Part shown: positions 34,277 through 49,200 of the stretch, one piece after another
Layout of the letters: each line of letters begins with the position of its first letter
Numbering within the stretch: position 1 is the first letter of the stretch
Origin: Chamaea fasciata
Lineage: Eukaryota > Chordata > Aves > Passeriformes > Sylviidae
Length of the DNA stretch: 64,000 nucleotides
Reading direction: 5' to 3'
Assembly: GCA_029207755.1 (NCBI GenBank)
Contig: JARCOQ010000002.1
Coordinates: 85,214,087 to 85,278,086 of the forward strand
Translations under genes and position numbers: made by a program
Notes under the pieces: generated by a model
The model's database searches: none
What the model was told of the DNA's origin: nothing
What the model saw: the letters and a program-made list of their open reading frames with translations, nothing else

Positions 34277-37200
34277 GTGAGGGATACGGGGAAAGCCCCT
34301 CCCGCTCCCCCGGCCCGCCTCAGGGACCCCCGCGCCGGGCCGCCCGCGGCGGCGTGACACGGCCCACACGGCGCTGAGTCAGGCGCCGGGCCCGGCCGGG
34401 GCTCGCGGCCTCATCGCAGGCGGGGCGCGCCAGGCCCCACTCGGCCCGGCCGAGCGTGTGTTTGTCCGTGAAGGGGCAGGCGGCTCGATTTCCAGCTGAA
34501 AAATAGCTGCTTAGTGCAGTCGAAGTGATTCAAATGTGGGTTTCTTAATTATTTTTTATCTCTTACTAGGCGTTAGTGCTATAGGTCGTGCTGTGACACT
34601 GATATCTACATGTTTCGTGTGCTTGCTTAGTAAATGCAGATGGTGGATATTTTAGTGGTTGGAGGATAAGAGGGTCGCCTCTGTCGTTATATTCATATCG
34701 TCGTGGGCAATGCCCTATCTGTGAACTTTTTTGGGGGGAAGAGTTTCCTGTAAAGGCAGCTGTGGTAACCATATGGAATGCTGTCCGGATGACATCGTGT
34801 ATGTTTACACTAGCAGGAAAGAATGTATTCTTATTTGTCACTAGAAAGTAAAAATAGAAAGAAACAATCCGTTTAAAGAGTGTTTTCAGGTTTTGATCGT
34901 GACAGGTAGTTAAATGAAAACTGATGTCTTGAAATGTGTATGAACTAGAAACTGCAACATTTTTTCCTTGAGCCATTAAGTCTTTCTCCTCTGGAAGTTC
35001 TCCCCATGACAGCTGTGTCACAAAATACTGTTTCATCTCTTAGAACTTATTACTTAAGGCGTGTATTGATGCTGACTTAAGGCTGATACTCTGTATCAGG
35101 TTAGGGTATAAACTCTTTCAGTTTTGCCAGTCCTTTCTGGGTAATGAGTATTTTCTTAGTGAGGTATTTTCCTCACCTGGCTGTTTTTCCTGATGTCTTT
35201 TGCCATGCCACGTGTGTTGCTTTTTAGTATCATTCTCAACTGGTTTCATGGGCTGTATTTCACAGGAATATCTTGGGAGCAGCTGTGGTGAGGAGGTGAA
35301 TTGAGTGTGACTTGAGAAAGTAGAGAGAAGAGTTGGATGTTCGTGCTAAAGGAAAGAACACCTGGTGCCTGTCTTTGTAGGCAGGGTGGTAGATGCCACA
35401 TGTATTTCTTGTTAGAATAGTTGAAATCTTGAGAGCCTAATTATTATTATTACATCAGATCTTCATGTTGCAAAAAAGAAGGACCAGTGATGCAGTTGCA
35501 GTAGTTGTGCTTCCTGCTGCCAAGTCCTAAGGTCAGTGGTTTCATGCTGTGGTGCTGAGCTGCTGCAGGGACCTGTCAGCATCAGGTGTCCTTCACCAGG
35601 TCCATGGGATTGCTCATGGCTGTGGCTTCACCTTCCTCGCTCTGGGATCCACTTGAGATCATTTCCATGTGCTTGTTAATGTGCCATTGCTCTTCAGTGA
35701 TTATTCCATGAAGCTCTGTGGTTAGCTACCTCCACAGTGCATCCAAATAAGGGAAAGGCACTGGGTATTAAATACTGTTTCTTTCTTGTTTGTTACCCCT
35801 AAACCCAGTTTTGTTCAGTTCTGTGTTTCTTGTAGCTGTGGGGTGTCCTGTGCCCAGTCTGTAGGAGCCATCCCTGTTTATCCCACCTGCCTGTGCCCTG
35901 CTGTGTCCTGTCTCTTCCCTGCTCCCACACCAGGCCTGCATTTCTCTACACTGCATTATTGTTGAGGATTTGTGACTGTGGCATTCTGTGCAGTGACTGT
36001 CACTGGTTCTATAGGAAACAAACCATGGTTGCAGCGTGTCCAGGTAAATAAAAGTAGAACCAATTAGGCCCAGGCACTTGGTTAGTTAGAGAAATTGCTG
36101 TCACAGCTAAATCAAGGAACGTTGCAGGCAGGTCAGAAGTTCAGCCACAGTAAGCCTTGACAGGCTTTAGTCCCCAGGTCCTGCAAATGCAGTACTGAGC
36201 TTAGGGATTGCTCCTGGCAGTGACAGTGCTGTCACAGGGCCCTGCAGTTGTATGGCTGAGAGAGGGGTAATGTGGAAGAAGAACATAAACAGGCAGGTGT
36301 TTGAGGACAGGACGGTTCCACTGGCTGTTTTATAGCAGGGGCTTTGAGGATGGACCTGGAAGGCCAGTGGTGTTTTGGAACAGGTGTTACCTGCAGAGGT
36401 GACTTTCCTTTTCTGGTCACCTTGGTTCTAGGTGACATCCTTGTGAACACCAGGTTCCCCTGAGAGAGAGCGTGCATTGCATGTTTGTGTCTGTGGCTTG
36501 AATTTGGAGTTTCAAAATCCCCCATCAGTCTCCCCTCTTTTGCCAGTAAAGTAAGAGAGGAATGGCACTGTGTAATCAAAGACTTCCAGCTGGATTTGCT
36601 TGCTGCATCTTCAGTTCTGTGCCATAGGGTGCTGTACTATTTATTCCTTCCTTTTTCTCTCTGTTTTCCCAGCAGTTCTGTTCCAGGTACGATCCCTTAC
36701 ATCCTGTTTGGCTACAGCTCTCAAAGCGTGTGGCAGCTCCTGGGCACAATTTGTAGTGCTAAGGAAGCGAGTGGGAAGGTGCAGGTGGTTCTGTTTGTGT
36801 TGTGAGTGTTGGTTTGAGGATTGATGTGGTGACAGGAAGATTTTATGCTCAACACACTGAGACAAATGATGCCAGGTACAAGTAATCTTGACTCTGCTTT
36901 TCTCCCCTCAGCCCCATTGCTTTGACTTCTGTAGTGGAGTTTCCTCCTCTGTTCCTGTTGAGTACAGCAGTGGTCACACCAATGGATGCTGATGTATGTC
37001 TGGGAAATGAGGCTGAGGACGGATTTTGTCCCTGGGTACTCATACCCTGTTTCTGTAACAGGACCCTCAGTGAGATGATGGTTGTGATGAGCAGGAAAAG
37101 AATGGATATGCAAGGCTGTAGCCTGTTATGAATACAGATTGTTACCTGAACACTACAGATCTGTTCATGCTATTCCAGCACATCTGTTGTGCTCTTCTGG

Positions 37201-40200
37201 ACCTCTGTTAGGTGCTCTTACTGCTTGGTTGCTGTGCATCTGCCTGCAAAGAACATGTTTATCTCCAATGGTCAGATACATGGTCACTTTGATGTGTTAG
37301 GTGCTTTATAAAGATGGAGAGTGTCTTGGGTCAAAATAGCTCCTAAGCCCCAGGGAAGTTGCTTCAATTGTTTTCTCTTTGGAATTTTTGTGTTTGTGGT
37401 GATCACTCCTTTTTAAATGAAATTTCATAGCAGATATTTCAATAAAAATATGAGAGATCTGAGTTTTCAGGCTTTCCTCATTGAAGAGCAGGTGCTCTGA
37501 TGTATAGTCTGGCTCCTTTTGGGAGGAGTGTTATGTTTTGCTTCTTTGATATGGTTTTAACAGCAGAAGGCATGTCAAGGTTCTGTCCTACTGCCTTTGG
37601 AATTGAGTTAGGAAATATTTTTATGTGTGTGAAGAAAGACTGTTCTAAACTGCGGAACTCTGCTTTGAATTTGAGCCTCTCATTGCTGCTGTGGACTTCC
37701 TAGTGAGTGTGTGCTGTGTACTCTGTGTTACACATTATTGCTTGCATGGAATATGGCTCTTTCCCTTTGAAGGTGTCAGCTTTTCATGTGCTCTTCCTCT
37801 TCTCCCAGCTTTAAATCAGCTGCTTTTTCTCTTAATAGCTTTCCTTAGCTTCCAATAGGTGATATTTAGCTGTGCTTGTTCTTCTGCCCTTTAATAATGT
37901 GACCTGGGCATTCCACTCTGATCATTCATGCTCATTGCTCCAGAAATTACAGGTGCTGGCTGTGATTCTGCAGCCAGGAGTCAACACTGCTGCTAATACA
38001 AGACTTACAGTGACCTTACTGATGGTGCGTATTGCTTTCTGTCTGGTATTGTCTACTGGTCAGTCTGTTTGCTTCCTTTTCTATTAAGTGTGATAAATAA
38101 AATCTTCTCAATGTTGTGTAGGAAAGTTCTTTGAGGGCCAGAAGGTAGTTGGGAAACATTCTGTACACCAGAGCGTCATTGTAAGTTATCTGCTTCTCAC
38201 AAATATTTCCACAAGCAAAGCCTTCTGCAGCTCCAGCAAGGGGAACAGCTGATAAACCCTTGAAATCCCTGGTTTTCCAATCTCTTCTGGAAGATGGAAG
38301 ATTTTGTACTGAAAGATGAAGTAAAAGAATGCAAAATAAATTCACCATTACAGAACTTAGTTGTCCTGTTCTATGCAAATGTGTATTTCTGTTCCCCCCA
38401 AACCTGTAGTTTTTAACACAGGCATTTCATATTTACAAGAGAACTGTATAGACTTTTTGAATTTGATTTTACAGCAAAGCATCATTGTAAAACGTCTATA
38501 AGGATTACAAAATATCTGTGGTAAGAGCAACATAAACCAAAAAACCACTGCACTACACTGGGGAGATTGTAAGAAGCAGCTTTTCTTGTGGAAATTTTTA
38601 TTCTTTTCTTTATCTTCATGGTGACATCTAAATCTCATGTGTAACTACTGTTTATGAAAAGGACGAAAACAGTACATTGTGAGCCATCAGGAACTGCAGA
38701 ATCTCTTCTTTCAGTTCTCTGAAGACTTCTGAAAGCCTGGAATATGTTTCTTTCAATAAGAAGAAATGCCGGAAGATGAAATATTGGTTTTAATAATGTA
38801 GGTGGGCATTATTCGATCTTCAGGATTATAGGCGATATAAAGTGTAGTTCTGGAGATGTTTTAAATGGTGTTTTTGGGATGTATTTTGATTTTATACAGT
38901 AGATGTGTAGGATATGGAAGCTGTGAAACACTGAGCTTGGTGGTAGTTTCTGTTGTCTTTGCACTTACCTTAAACAAAAAAACCCCCAAAACCCAAAATA
39001 ACTTATTCAGGGAAGACTGAATGCCAGTTTTTTACTTAGTGTTTCATATTCTTTGCTTTTAGTCATTTTATTCTCTGGAGATATAAACACATAAACTGAA
39101 CCTTGAAGAGTTGCCTGATTCCAGAGAACCACGACAGAAGCCTTTTATCTTCAAGTTTTGCTCTATCTTTGTTTGAATGAGAATTTTAGCTTGTGGGATT
39201 GTGATGTGTGCTTTTTTTTTTCTTTGGGTTTTTTTTTTTTTTTTTGATTGGTTGTTCATTTGGTTTGGTGTTTGTTTTTTGTTTTTTTGGTTTGTTTTTT
39301 TTTTTTTAGTGTGAGTTATAGAAAAGAGACTTCTTGTTTTTTTAGAATTTTTTGAGTTAAAGGTGTGTAGTTCTCTATCTTTTTTTTTTTTTCCCAGAAG
39401 GTTTTGCTTAGTTGAGAGTTATGCCACTCTTTTTTTCTCCAGCCAAACTTGAAAGAGAAGGCATGACTCCTTACTATTAATAATGGAATCATTGTCTTGG
39501 GAGCCTGAATGAAGAGCAATTACCCTTTTAGTCAGATTTTCCTTCCTTGCTCTCTCATGTAATTAGGTGGCTTCACCACCTTCCTTCATCTCTGAAAAAT
39601 CACAGAGGTGTAATTCCATGGAAAACTCAGTCCAGTTGAGCTGCTGGACATTTCAAACCCTGTGGTGTTACTCTTGCTGTCCCCAGCTGTCCCTGCTTCC
39701 ACTGCAGTGCATTCAGTGCTCATGGGCCAAAGCACCAATCAGGTGTGTGTTCTCATCTGCCCAAAAAGGGGTTTCTGCATGGACTTGTGGCCATGGGATT
39801 GCCTGAGCTGCTAAGAGGGGAAAGTGTGGCTGGGAATGGGCAAGGAAGTCGATTCTTCCCTCCCCTGCACTCCAGTTTGAGGAAGACGCAAGACGAGGGT
39901 GCCCTGTTTCTGGGGCTGTGGTTTTATTTCTGTTCTTTCAGCTCTCAGCAGCAGTGATGGGTTGTCTGGCTGCTGTTCACGTGGCCACTCCTTCATTTTT
40001 CATTTCCTGGACTGTGAAAGGAGCACAGTTCATTCTTTCCTGAATTTCACACTGCCTCAGTCATATGTAAGTTAAATGTTTTCAGTGGAGGAGAAGAAAC
40101 AAAACCAACAAAAGCCTGTGGTGTTGATGTACTTGGATAGGGCAAATAGAAAAAGGCCAGGGCTTTGTTTCCATGTTATGAATAGCCTTGCTGAGCCAGC

Positions 40201-43200
40201 AGATGCCTGCATTTCTCATCTCATAACCCACTTAAAGAACAAGTTGGTGATGTGAGGTTTGAACAATTCAGTGATTACTTCCAAAGTGGCTTGTGTTTTG
40301 TCACATTTTAAACCAGTTGCTCTAGAAGAACTTGGGCTGGTATTTTGTCCTTCAAGCAATCTAAATACTGCAGGTGAGAACACTTGCAAGTGTGTCATTC
40401 AGCATTGGCAACTTGCTGGTTTGGATAATCTTGGATTTACAAATGCATTTCATTGCTGGGTGTATGGCTCACATATGGAGGATGGATCAGGTGCTCTAGG
40501 GAAACAGTGAGAAAGATCTGTCTAGATGTGTGAGTTTTACTTGGTCTAAAACTACTGCAAAACCAAACACATAGCTGGAAAGAGATGGTTCAGCTTCTCT
40601 TCAGTCTTTTTGAAGGTCAAGGGCTTTTTTTTCTTAAGCAAAGAAACTGACTTAATGCCAGTGATGTTCCTTTGAAGGTGGTTAAAAGAGCTGCTGTCAT
40701 GTAACTGATGAAACACCTCCAAGGCTGCCTCAGCAGAAATGAGTTCTGATTATGCAGGAATGTGGGCAGCCAGTTCACAGCAGTGATGCAATTTTCTTGC
40801 TGTGTCAACTTGCTGACTCTTCTGCCCCTTTCACAGGAAAGTTTAGTTTCTTTGTTTCAGTCTGGTTTTAATTGCACTGTGTTTTCTTATGTTTCAGCTT
40901 CACCTTAACAGAGACAGCAGAAAATGAATCCTGGGTAAAGGACTGTGGCATTATTTGAGTTTCATGTTAACTGTAAGGTGAAGGCAAGCATAAGTAATCA
41001 TGTTTGTGTGGCTCAGTGCAATGGATCAAAAAGTGCTTGTCATTTTTTGGTCTGTGTGCACACTTCAGTTTTATTTTCAGCAGGACAGTGTTATCTTGTT
41101 GACTCTGTTTGCAAAGCTGCACGCTGAATTTCCAGTAGTTTAGGGCAGGTCTCATTTTATGTTGAATTCTGCCATTCAATTTCTGCACTTTTCATTTACC
41201 TCATTTCAATAGATTCAAATTGATGTGAATGAGGGTAAGTCAGCTCCTTTGTACTATCCTGTTGCCCCACTCCTTCAGTTCATGAATGGCTGAGTGGTTT
41301 TTCTTTGCCCTTTCTCTCCCTGCTGCCTGCTCAGGATGTCACAGCTCTGTCATGTGTGGCTGCACGGTGCCTGTTCATAATGAAGTTTCTCCACTGTGTT
41401 TGGCGATAAGTATTGTAGGTACTGCGATAAGTGCCCTGGAAGTCCTAATTGTGTGTGGTCTTAAAAAAGCATAGGAGGAAAACAGGGAGGAAAGCACACG
41501 TTTGCTGGTGCTCTTGCTAATCTAAGCAGCTTGTCTGTTATTTTACAGTCTGTGGAATGCTCTTGGGCAGATTTCCTTCCCTAGAACCAGCACAGAAAGC
41601 TGGAGGAGCTTGTTTGGCAAGGAAAGGCAATTATGCATTTTAGCTGCAGGAGTTCACTGAACAAAGAAAATGATGAATCTTATTAACTCTTATTTCAAGA
41701 GCTGTAGCACTGTCTTCCTGCATTTGGCTTTGTTTTCTTGGGCAATGCTGAGGAAGGCTTTCAGATTTCCATGCCTAGATTTGTCTGGTACAGAGATTAT
41801 ATTGCAGACAGTATCTGTCCTTAATATGGCAAGTTCACACTATGAAAATCCTTTAATGATGAATTATTAACTATGTCAGTACTTGAAGTAAATTTTTCAC
41901 CTTCCATGGAAGAGAGAGGTGATAAGTAGTTAAAGTGTACTTCTAACTGTTCTGACATACTTTGTTAGGGAGCACTGATATTTTTTGTTATTTGAGAATT
42001 GTAAGTTTAAATCTTGTTTTGGAGCATGGCAGCTTCTGTTGCAGTGAGTAGTGCACTTAAAAACACCTGTAATATTGTAGACTGAAAGAAATGGTGCAAC
42101 TTCAGAATTTAAAAATAAATCTGGCTATTTGTGAACAAGGATTAGAAACTGTGAAGTTCACTGTGTGAGGGTTTTTTTAAGCAAAATGGGAAAGCATGTC
42201 TGTAAAAGACTGGAGTAAACCCTAGAATGTGGAAACTGGGATTAACGTGAATTTCAGCATCTGTAAGTAAGAGTTTGTTTCAGGGTCAGCTTTGGTATTC
42301 AGATGCTCCCACAGCCAGTTTCTGGGTTCTGGCTCTTGCAGGCCATTGCATCAGAAAAAGAACTTGAATTCAAACTGTGCTTGTTTCTCATGTTAAAAAA
42401 AAACAAACACCCCCTGAAATAAAATAAGCCAAACACCTTAAGGCGTTTTTAGTGTTTTTTAGCAGATGCAATGTAGCTGAGGGGTTGGTTTGTTTGTTTT
42501 TAAACTGTGTTTCTAGTCTTCAAAACTGTTTCCTTGCTGTAGCAGCAGGAGAAACACAGCAGAGTTGGTTTTTTTGGTGTTTTTTTTTTTTTTTTTCCTA
42601 CAGGCTGTGCATTTATCAGTCACAAGATTTTTTTTCCCTTTTCTGACTCAATAGCTTGCAACTGTGCGGGATCTTATAAATAGCAGAGCTACTGGATGTC
42701 TTTGTACATCTGACTGAGCAGTGGTAGGTGACGGCTCTTTTATTTCCCAGCTGTTTTTGTCTTCACACTGAAAGAAATTTCATATTTCCTCTTATAGCCA
42801 GGGTTTGGAATTGTAGCTTTATTTGTTGTTGAACATTTTTGTTTAACATGTAATATGAGCAACTTAGGTTGTGTTTTGGGTATCCGTTTCTGTTACTGGC
42901 CTGATTTGATGATTTGTTTGTGTGAGAGATGTTACTGAACTTCTTCTGTTGCCCATGTCTGTCTTAACAACCTCCAGACACTTACTTGGGGTGGTCTGGG
43001 TGTATCTGGTCCTGGCTTGGTACAGGATGTTGTGCTAGCCCGACATTTAACTTGTGACCCAATGACTATTCGGGAATCTGTCCTTCAGTGGCATCTCCCT
43101 TGTAATGCAGGTTTTCATTAGTCTGTGCAGACAACTTGTACTGAAAGCCTTTTGGGAAACAGTTGAGTTCTTAATGTAATTTCTAGGGCATTAAGGTAGA

Positions 43201-46200
43201 TGTTTTTTCAGTGTGAAGTGTGTAAATGTTTCTATGTGCTATTTTAAATATTTACATTACTGTAATCCTGCTTAAATGGCAAAAGGCAGTCAAATTGTGT
43301 AGGGAAAATGTCAAGCACTTTTTCTTTTGGATTAGTGATGTGATTCTAAAGAAAAAATATTTTGTTTGATATATGAAGTGTAGTGATCTCTGTATTTGTT
43401 ATTTATTACTGCACTCTCCTTTCATTAATGTGACTTGTCTTTTGCTATCTTAGGCACAGACCTGTGGAAAAATGTCTGCAGCCATTTTTTTGGAAACTGC
43501 TTGTTTATGTTTGAGTGAAGTGCACACACCTAATCCCTGCTGTAACTGAGTGCATTGAAACACTGCTTCAGCAATATCAAAACTCTTTTTGTATCTGGCA
43601 GCAAAAATAGAGGCTGGATGTGAAGGATGTGAATAACACAGGTGGCTTAGGCTTCACCTGTGAGACAAAGAAAAATCAGGGAAGTAACTCCTTCTCTGCA
43701 GTGCAGTAGCACTTTGTTTTCCAGTTCTCCTTGAGCCTCTTGTGTTGGGGTAATGTGAGGGGTTTTTTAGCGCAAAGCATTATGAGCTTGGATGGTCTAA
43801 GGTAGTGAGGCTGTGAAATGTGTTTATAAAGTCTTCATGCAAAAGCAGTTTGAGGTCAAAATTGAAAACCACAGGAGCATTCTGGTCCTTTCAGGCTCCT
43901 CTCTCAGGCCCTCTTAGGGTCAGACCCTGGTAAAGGCTGAATGGGACCTTTGGAGATCTTGGAGGTTTCTGAAAGAATGTTTTGGTTTCTGAAATGTGTC
44001 TTGGGGGGCTGCTTAAAAACCTTTACAAGAAGAAGTGCCATGGTGTATCTAACACTGCCTGTAGGAAATGTGATACATGTTGTGGATCAAAGTGCAGTGG
44101 GTTCCTTATAAAAAGGAATAAGAATCTCCCAGGAGTGGGGGGAGCACCTTCTTAATTTTCATACTTTCTTATGAAATCCTAGTGGAATCTTATTAGAGTT
44201 TTAAAAGGTGAGGAAATTCAGAATCAGTGTAGGAATAAACTTGTACTAATGGAAGGCAGTGTTTGAATTCCTTGGCTTTCCAATGATGTTGCTTGTCAGT
44301 TCTTAGGAATTATAGCTGTAATTGCATGTAGCCTTTATTTTACTTCTTCCTTCATTGAGGCTCAAATATTTGAAGCTTGCGCTGTCACTTCTTAGTCAAT
44401 TGTTTGTTTGGGTTTTTTTTTGGTTGGGGTTTGTGTTTGTTTTGGGGTTTTTTTTGTTTGTTTAGGTGTTTTGTGTTGTTTTTTTTTTTGTCAGAAACCA
44501 TTGACCATTTCTTCAGAAACTTTCATAACAGTGAAAGCCAAGTTTGAAAAGGTTTTTGTATTGATGCCACTATTGTGACAGCTGGAGGATTATTATTATT
44601 ACTATTTTTATTATTATTATTATTCCTCCTAAACTGTTCTTGCTGGTGGGTGTTAAAGCTTAATGTGTGTCAAATACCTTTTTTCAGTGTTTGAGAATTT
44701 TTTTTCCCTAAAGAAGTTTTCTTCTTCAAAGTTCAGTTGAAATGAGTTGATTTAACAGCAAATAAAATTTTATCTTCTTAAAGCCTGTGCCCTGGAAAAC
44801 ATGAGGTACCACAGAGGTCTTTGCTTGTAGCAAAACCCCATGTGTTTGATGTTTGGACCTACCTTTCTGCTAAACTGCACTGTGAAAAGTCAGCCTTGCT
44901 AATATCTGTGTAAAGGATGAGCTGTTGAAAGGCCTGGTGCTTTAATATCTGCACGGGCATGTGGTTTAGGTTCTGTAGTGAGGGCAGCAGAGCAGCCTTG
45001 GGAGATGTAGTAGCAGAGCATCATTTGGGTGTTTTCAAACTACTTCCAGCTTGGATATGAGTCAGTCTCTTCCATTAACTTCTGGAGGAAAAGGAGGTAG
45101 CAAGGGAGCTTAATAAACTTGATATTCATCAATTTGTGCAAAAACAAATTTGAGGGCCTGTGTGTAGGCCTGGGTCTAATATAGTTAGGCTGGCATTAGG
45201 GCTTTAATTCTAGGTATGGAAGTGAGTGGGTTTCTTATTTCAGCTGTTACCCCTGATAAACAGCCAGTTAAACTGCTTATAAAAACAACACTTTAATTGC
45301 TGAAACATCCAATCATCTTAGGGTGAGAATGGCCAAAATGTGTTTTTTCTCTTGAGGGAGGTGAGGATCACTTTAGAGATCTTGCATTAGCTGTTTAAGA
45401 GATACATTTCTTTTGACAAGTGTACTACAAATCAAATCAGCACATCAGGGAGTATTACTGGGTGTATTTTAGGTGTGTTTTTTCTTCTCTTGACTGAAAA
45501 TATCTCTGGCAATACAGGTGTTGTACTGTGAGGTACTTTGTTGTGCTGCTTTTTGTTTGGTTTGTTCAGTCTACCCAGCAGAAAAGATAAGATCTTAAAA
45601 ATACAAATAATCAATGTTGGCCTTTAAAGAAATGCTTTGTTACTTAGCTGTGCTGTTGTCACATGTAGACAGGTTTTGGTGACTTGTATATTCCCAATAT
45701 GTCAGATAAAATGTTTGTTCATGTCAACATTCACTTGAAAAGAATGCAGCTCTTTCCTTTTTGCAGAGAACTGCAACTGAGACTTACTGAATATTAGAAT
45801 CTGTAGCTGAATAACTAAATACTTGCTTTTCTTTATTTAAAGATTCAGCTTCTGGATTTATAAATTGGCATGACTGAAGCTCTGTTAGTTTAGATTTGCT
45901 GATATCTTGAAAGTCCTGAATCTGGAAGCATTTTTTTTTTTGTTATTTTCTGGATATAGTTTTGGGTACTTGGTGAACCAGCCTTTGGCTGATTTATCCT
46001 GGTTGGGTGCTAATAAATGAGGCAGTGAAATTGTAAAACAACAGTTTTCTGCCCGGTTATCTAAGAGGCAGTTAAATGAAATATTAACAACTTGTTGGTT
46101 AAATGGGTTTTGAAAATGCAAGTTGTGATAAAAGTAGCATCAGACCAGTTTTGATCTGAGCACCAAAGCTCTGTGTGAAGCATGGAATGAGTGAATCTCC

Positions 46201-49200
46201 TTTCTTACAGTTGGACTGTGAGTGGGATTAGGTGGGAAAATGTCTGGACAAAAACTTCTTTTGGCTTTCTTCAGGCTTCAGAGAGGCAATACTAAGGCAA
46301 GTGGTACAAATTATTTGTTTGCCAACTACATCGGTATTTTTTATTATCTGCTTTAAGGTCGAGCTTGGGACTGAGCTCTGTTCATCTATGTGACTTCTTT
46401 TCTTGAAAGATAATAAAAGTTTTAGTCTGATGGTGAAGCATAGGCAGCTGTTACTGTGAGCTGGAAGCTGTAAAGAACTTTCACTTATTTCCTAAATAAA
46501 AATATGGAAGTTTTTTTTTGTTTGCTAAAGGGTGTTTGAAGGAGCAGATAAATATCTCTTGGTAGGATCCCCTGGTTGTGAATTTGTGCTTCATTTTTAC
46601 GCTTTGATTGTGGTGGCTGCTTTTCTGTCAGTAACAGCTGTGATTTGAAGGGCCAAGCAACTTGTCTTTTGGAGGACCAAAGTCTGGTTCCATTCCTCCA
46701 AGAAGTTACATCAAATCACACAGCTTAACTTTGAAAGTTGGGGTTGCAAGAACTGAATGTGTTTCATTGTTCCACCTCCCTTCACACACTGAAAGTTTTT
46801 TCCTTCCCTTCCTACTGAGTGGAATAAGGTAACGGGATAATTGTTTGTTAAACATGGAACTTTTTTTCCTGCATTGCACATGTTTTTTGATTGATTTTGC
46901 ATTTTGAAACTTTTTTTTTTTATTCAGATGGCTTTTACTTATGTCACCTTCACATTTGAATTACTGATAACCCTGCTTTCCTTCTTCATTTCAGTGCAAA
47001 AGATGATATTGACATCGATGCCCTTGCTGCCGAGATAGAAGGTGCAGGAGCTGCAAAGGATCAAGAGCCTCAGAAATCCAAAGGCAAAAAGAAAAAAGAG
47101 AAGAAGAAACAAGATTTTGAGTAAGTTTGGGTTGTTTTTTTTTTTTTTTTCCACCTGCCTGCTCTTATTCCATTATCCAAAAGCTCAATTACTTAAGTGC
47201 CCGAACTTCTTTCTTGTTTTAGTGAAGATGATATCCTGAAGGAGCTGGAGGAGCTGTCAATAGAGGCACAAGGAGGGAAGGTTGACAGGGAACAACCTTC
47301 TACAGGAAAGGTGAACACTCAGAGGGAGGTGGGCTTGTTAATAGGATATAGTTAAAATATGACACATTTCTGTCCCAGAGAACTTCTAGTGTTGCAGTGT
47401 AGATTGAGATCCTATGTGAAATGTGCAGCTAGCATTTTCTTTTAATTATATTTGCTTATATTTTTGTAGTAAAGTCAATCACAAAAAAACCCATGTCTTC
47501 ATGCTAATAATTATTCAAAGCCAATCAGAATAAATCTGAATTGTGGGCTGAAGTATGGTACACTGAGCAGGAATAGTTATTGCTTTCAGGCTTTGTGTTC
47601 AATAAGAGAGGTTTTTCTTGATGTGTTTCAGTGGTACTTCTTAACTCCTGATGGCAAGTAATTTTGCATGGCTGATTATTGAATTGTTTAATTACCAGGT
47701 TGAAAATGACAATGAAGAAAGCTTATCAAAACAAGATAAAAAAAGAAAAGGGAAGAGTAAAAAAGCCAATCTGGAAAATGACTATGACTGTGAGGAAGTG
47801 GAAGATAAAGATAAAAAATCTAAAAAAACTCAGAAAGCAAAACAAGACATGCTTTCTGGCAGTGATGATGATGATCATGAGACACAGGTTAAGAAAAGCA
47901 AAGGGAAAACTCAGAAGTCAAATAAAAAACACGATTTGTCAGAAGAAGATGAAAGTAACGTTAAAAAAAGCAAGGAGCGTGGGGGAGGAGTGTCTACAGG
48001 CGAGAGTGGTGATGAATCAGATGAGGTTTCCCAATCTAGAAAAGGACAAAAGAAAAAGCCAAAGTCTGCTCCTGCTGCAGAAAGTGGAGATGATGAAGAA
48101 GAACCTTCATTCAAAGTAAAAACAGTGGCTCAGAAGAAGGCAGAAAAAAAAGAACGTGAAAGAAAAAAACGTGAAGAAGAAAAAGCCAAACTGAGGAAAC
48201 AGAAAGAGAAGGAAGAATTAGAAGGTGGTAAAGAACCAGCAAAGCCAAAGGAATCTCTAAAAAAAGCTGAAGAGAAGGCTTCTCCTGAAGTTACAGCAAT
48301 CCCTGGAGAGAAAGGAGAGACTGCTGCAGGAACAGAAGGTTTGTAACATGGTTTCTAAAACTGTAATTTAAATACTGTAGTTTTTATAAGGCCGGCGAAG
48401 TGCCAGGCAGTGAGGCTAGTTTGTTGGTTTATTTTGAATTGTGAGTACTAGAAATTTGGTAGCCTTGTGTGCCTCTCTGTTGGCTCACAGGTGGCTGTGT
48501 TTTCTGGCCTGTAGTTTGTTCAGGTACATGAGAATGGAAGCCAGGTGGTGAATTCTCATTACAGTATGTGATTACAGTTCTGTATTGCAAGAGTATTTTT
48601 TCACTTTCCTGTTATTCTGATACTTTAAGACTTCAGGCCATGACTTAAGAGAGTTATTGTTTTCATTATGAAAGGTTTAAGTAGAATCCAGTGAAAATAT
48701 TCTTCATTTGATGTTATTTATCCTATTTGAAACATAAATTGTACTTAAAGTGTCTTTGAAATTTCTGGGGTCTTTGAAAGCATGCCTCTTCTTTCTGTAG
48801 CTGATGACAATGAGGGGGACAAAAAGAAAAAAGACAAGAAAAAAAAGAAAGGTGAGAAAGAAGAAAAAGAAAAAGAGAAGAAGAAGGGTCCCAGTAAAGC
48901 CACAGTTAAAGCCATGCAAGAGGCCTTGGCTAAAATGAAAGAGGAGGAGGAGAGGGCAAAAAGAGAGGAGGAGGAACGCATCAGACGCCTGGAGGAACTT
49001 GAAGCGAAGCGCAAAGAGGAGGTACCGTACATCTCACTCCAGGGACGGAATAAGGGAGACAGTCACCTTCGTTTGTCTGCTTGCTGGTGCAGTTAGTGAA
49101 TTCATCCTTAATGTGTTTCTCATAAACAGAATATCCTTGTGCAGCTTTTGTGTAAAACATGCTTTGGAGTTTCTTCATGTTTGCTTATCTTTTCTAGGAA

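Larger units (their letters stand above)
33990..34480 (+). promoter_or_regulatory. EIF5B: CpG island and TATA-less promoter of EIF5B
   Basis: Very GC-rich sequence centred on the first coding exon, with clustered GC boxes (ggggcggggc at 34121-34130 and gggggcggggcggg at 34132-34145). There is no TATA box at a useful distance. This is a typical housekeeping promoter. The transcription start probably lies about 34.13-34.20 kb. Confidence 0.75.

Noticed and set aside
34012..34377. 121-codon plus-strand and 137-codon minus-strand frames around the EIF5B start
   Set aside because: GC-island artefacts; the plus frame runs across the true EIF5B ATG in a different frame and past its splice donor.
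46900..46994. A possible extra start of EIF5B near exon 2
   Set aside because: Exon 2 has a normal acceptor and completes the Ser codon begun in exon 1; no in-frame ATG precedes it in the intron.
47679..48119. Lys/Met-rich 146-codon plus-strand frame
   Set aside because: An alternative-frame shadow of EIF5B exon 4.
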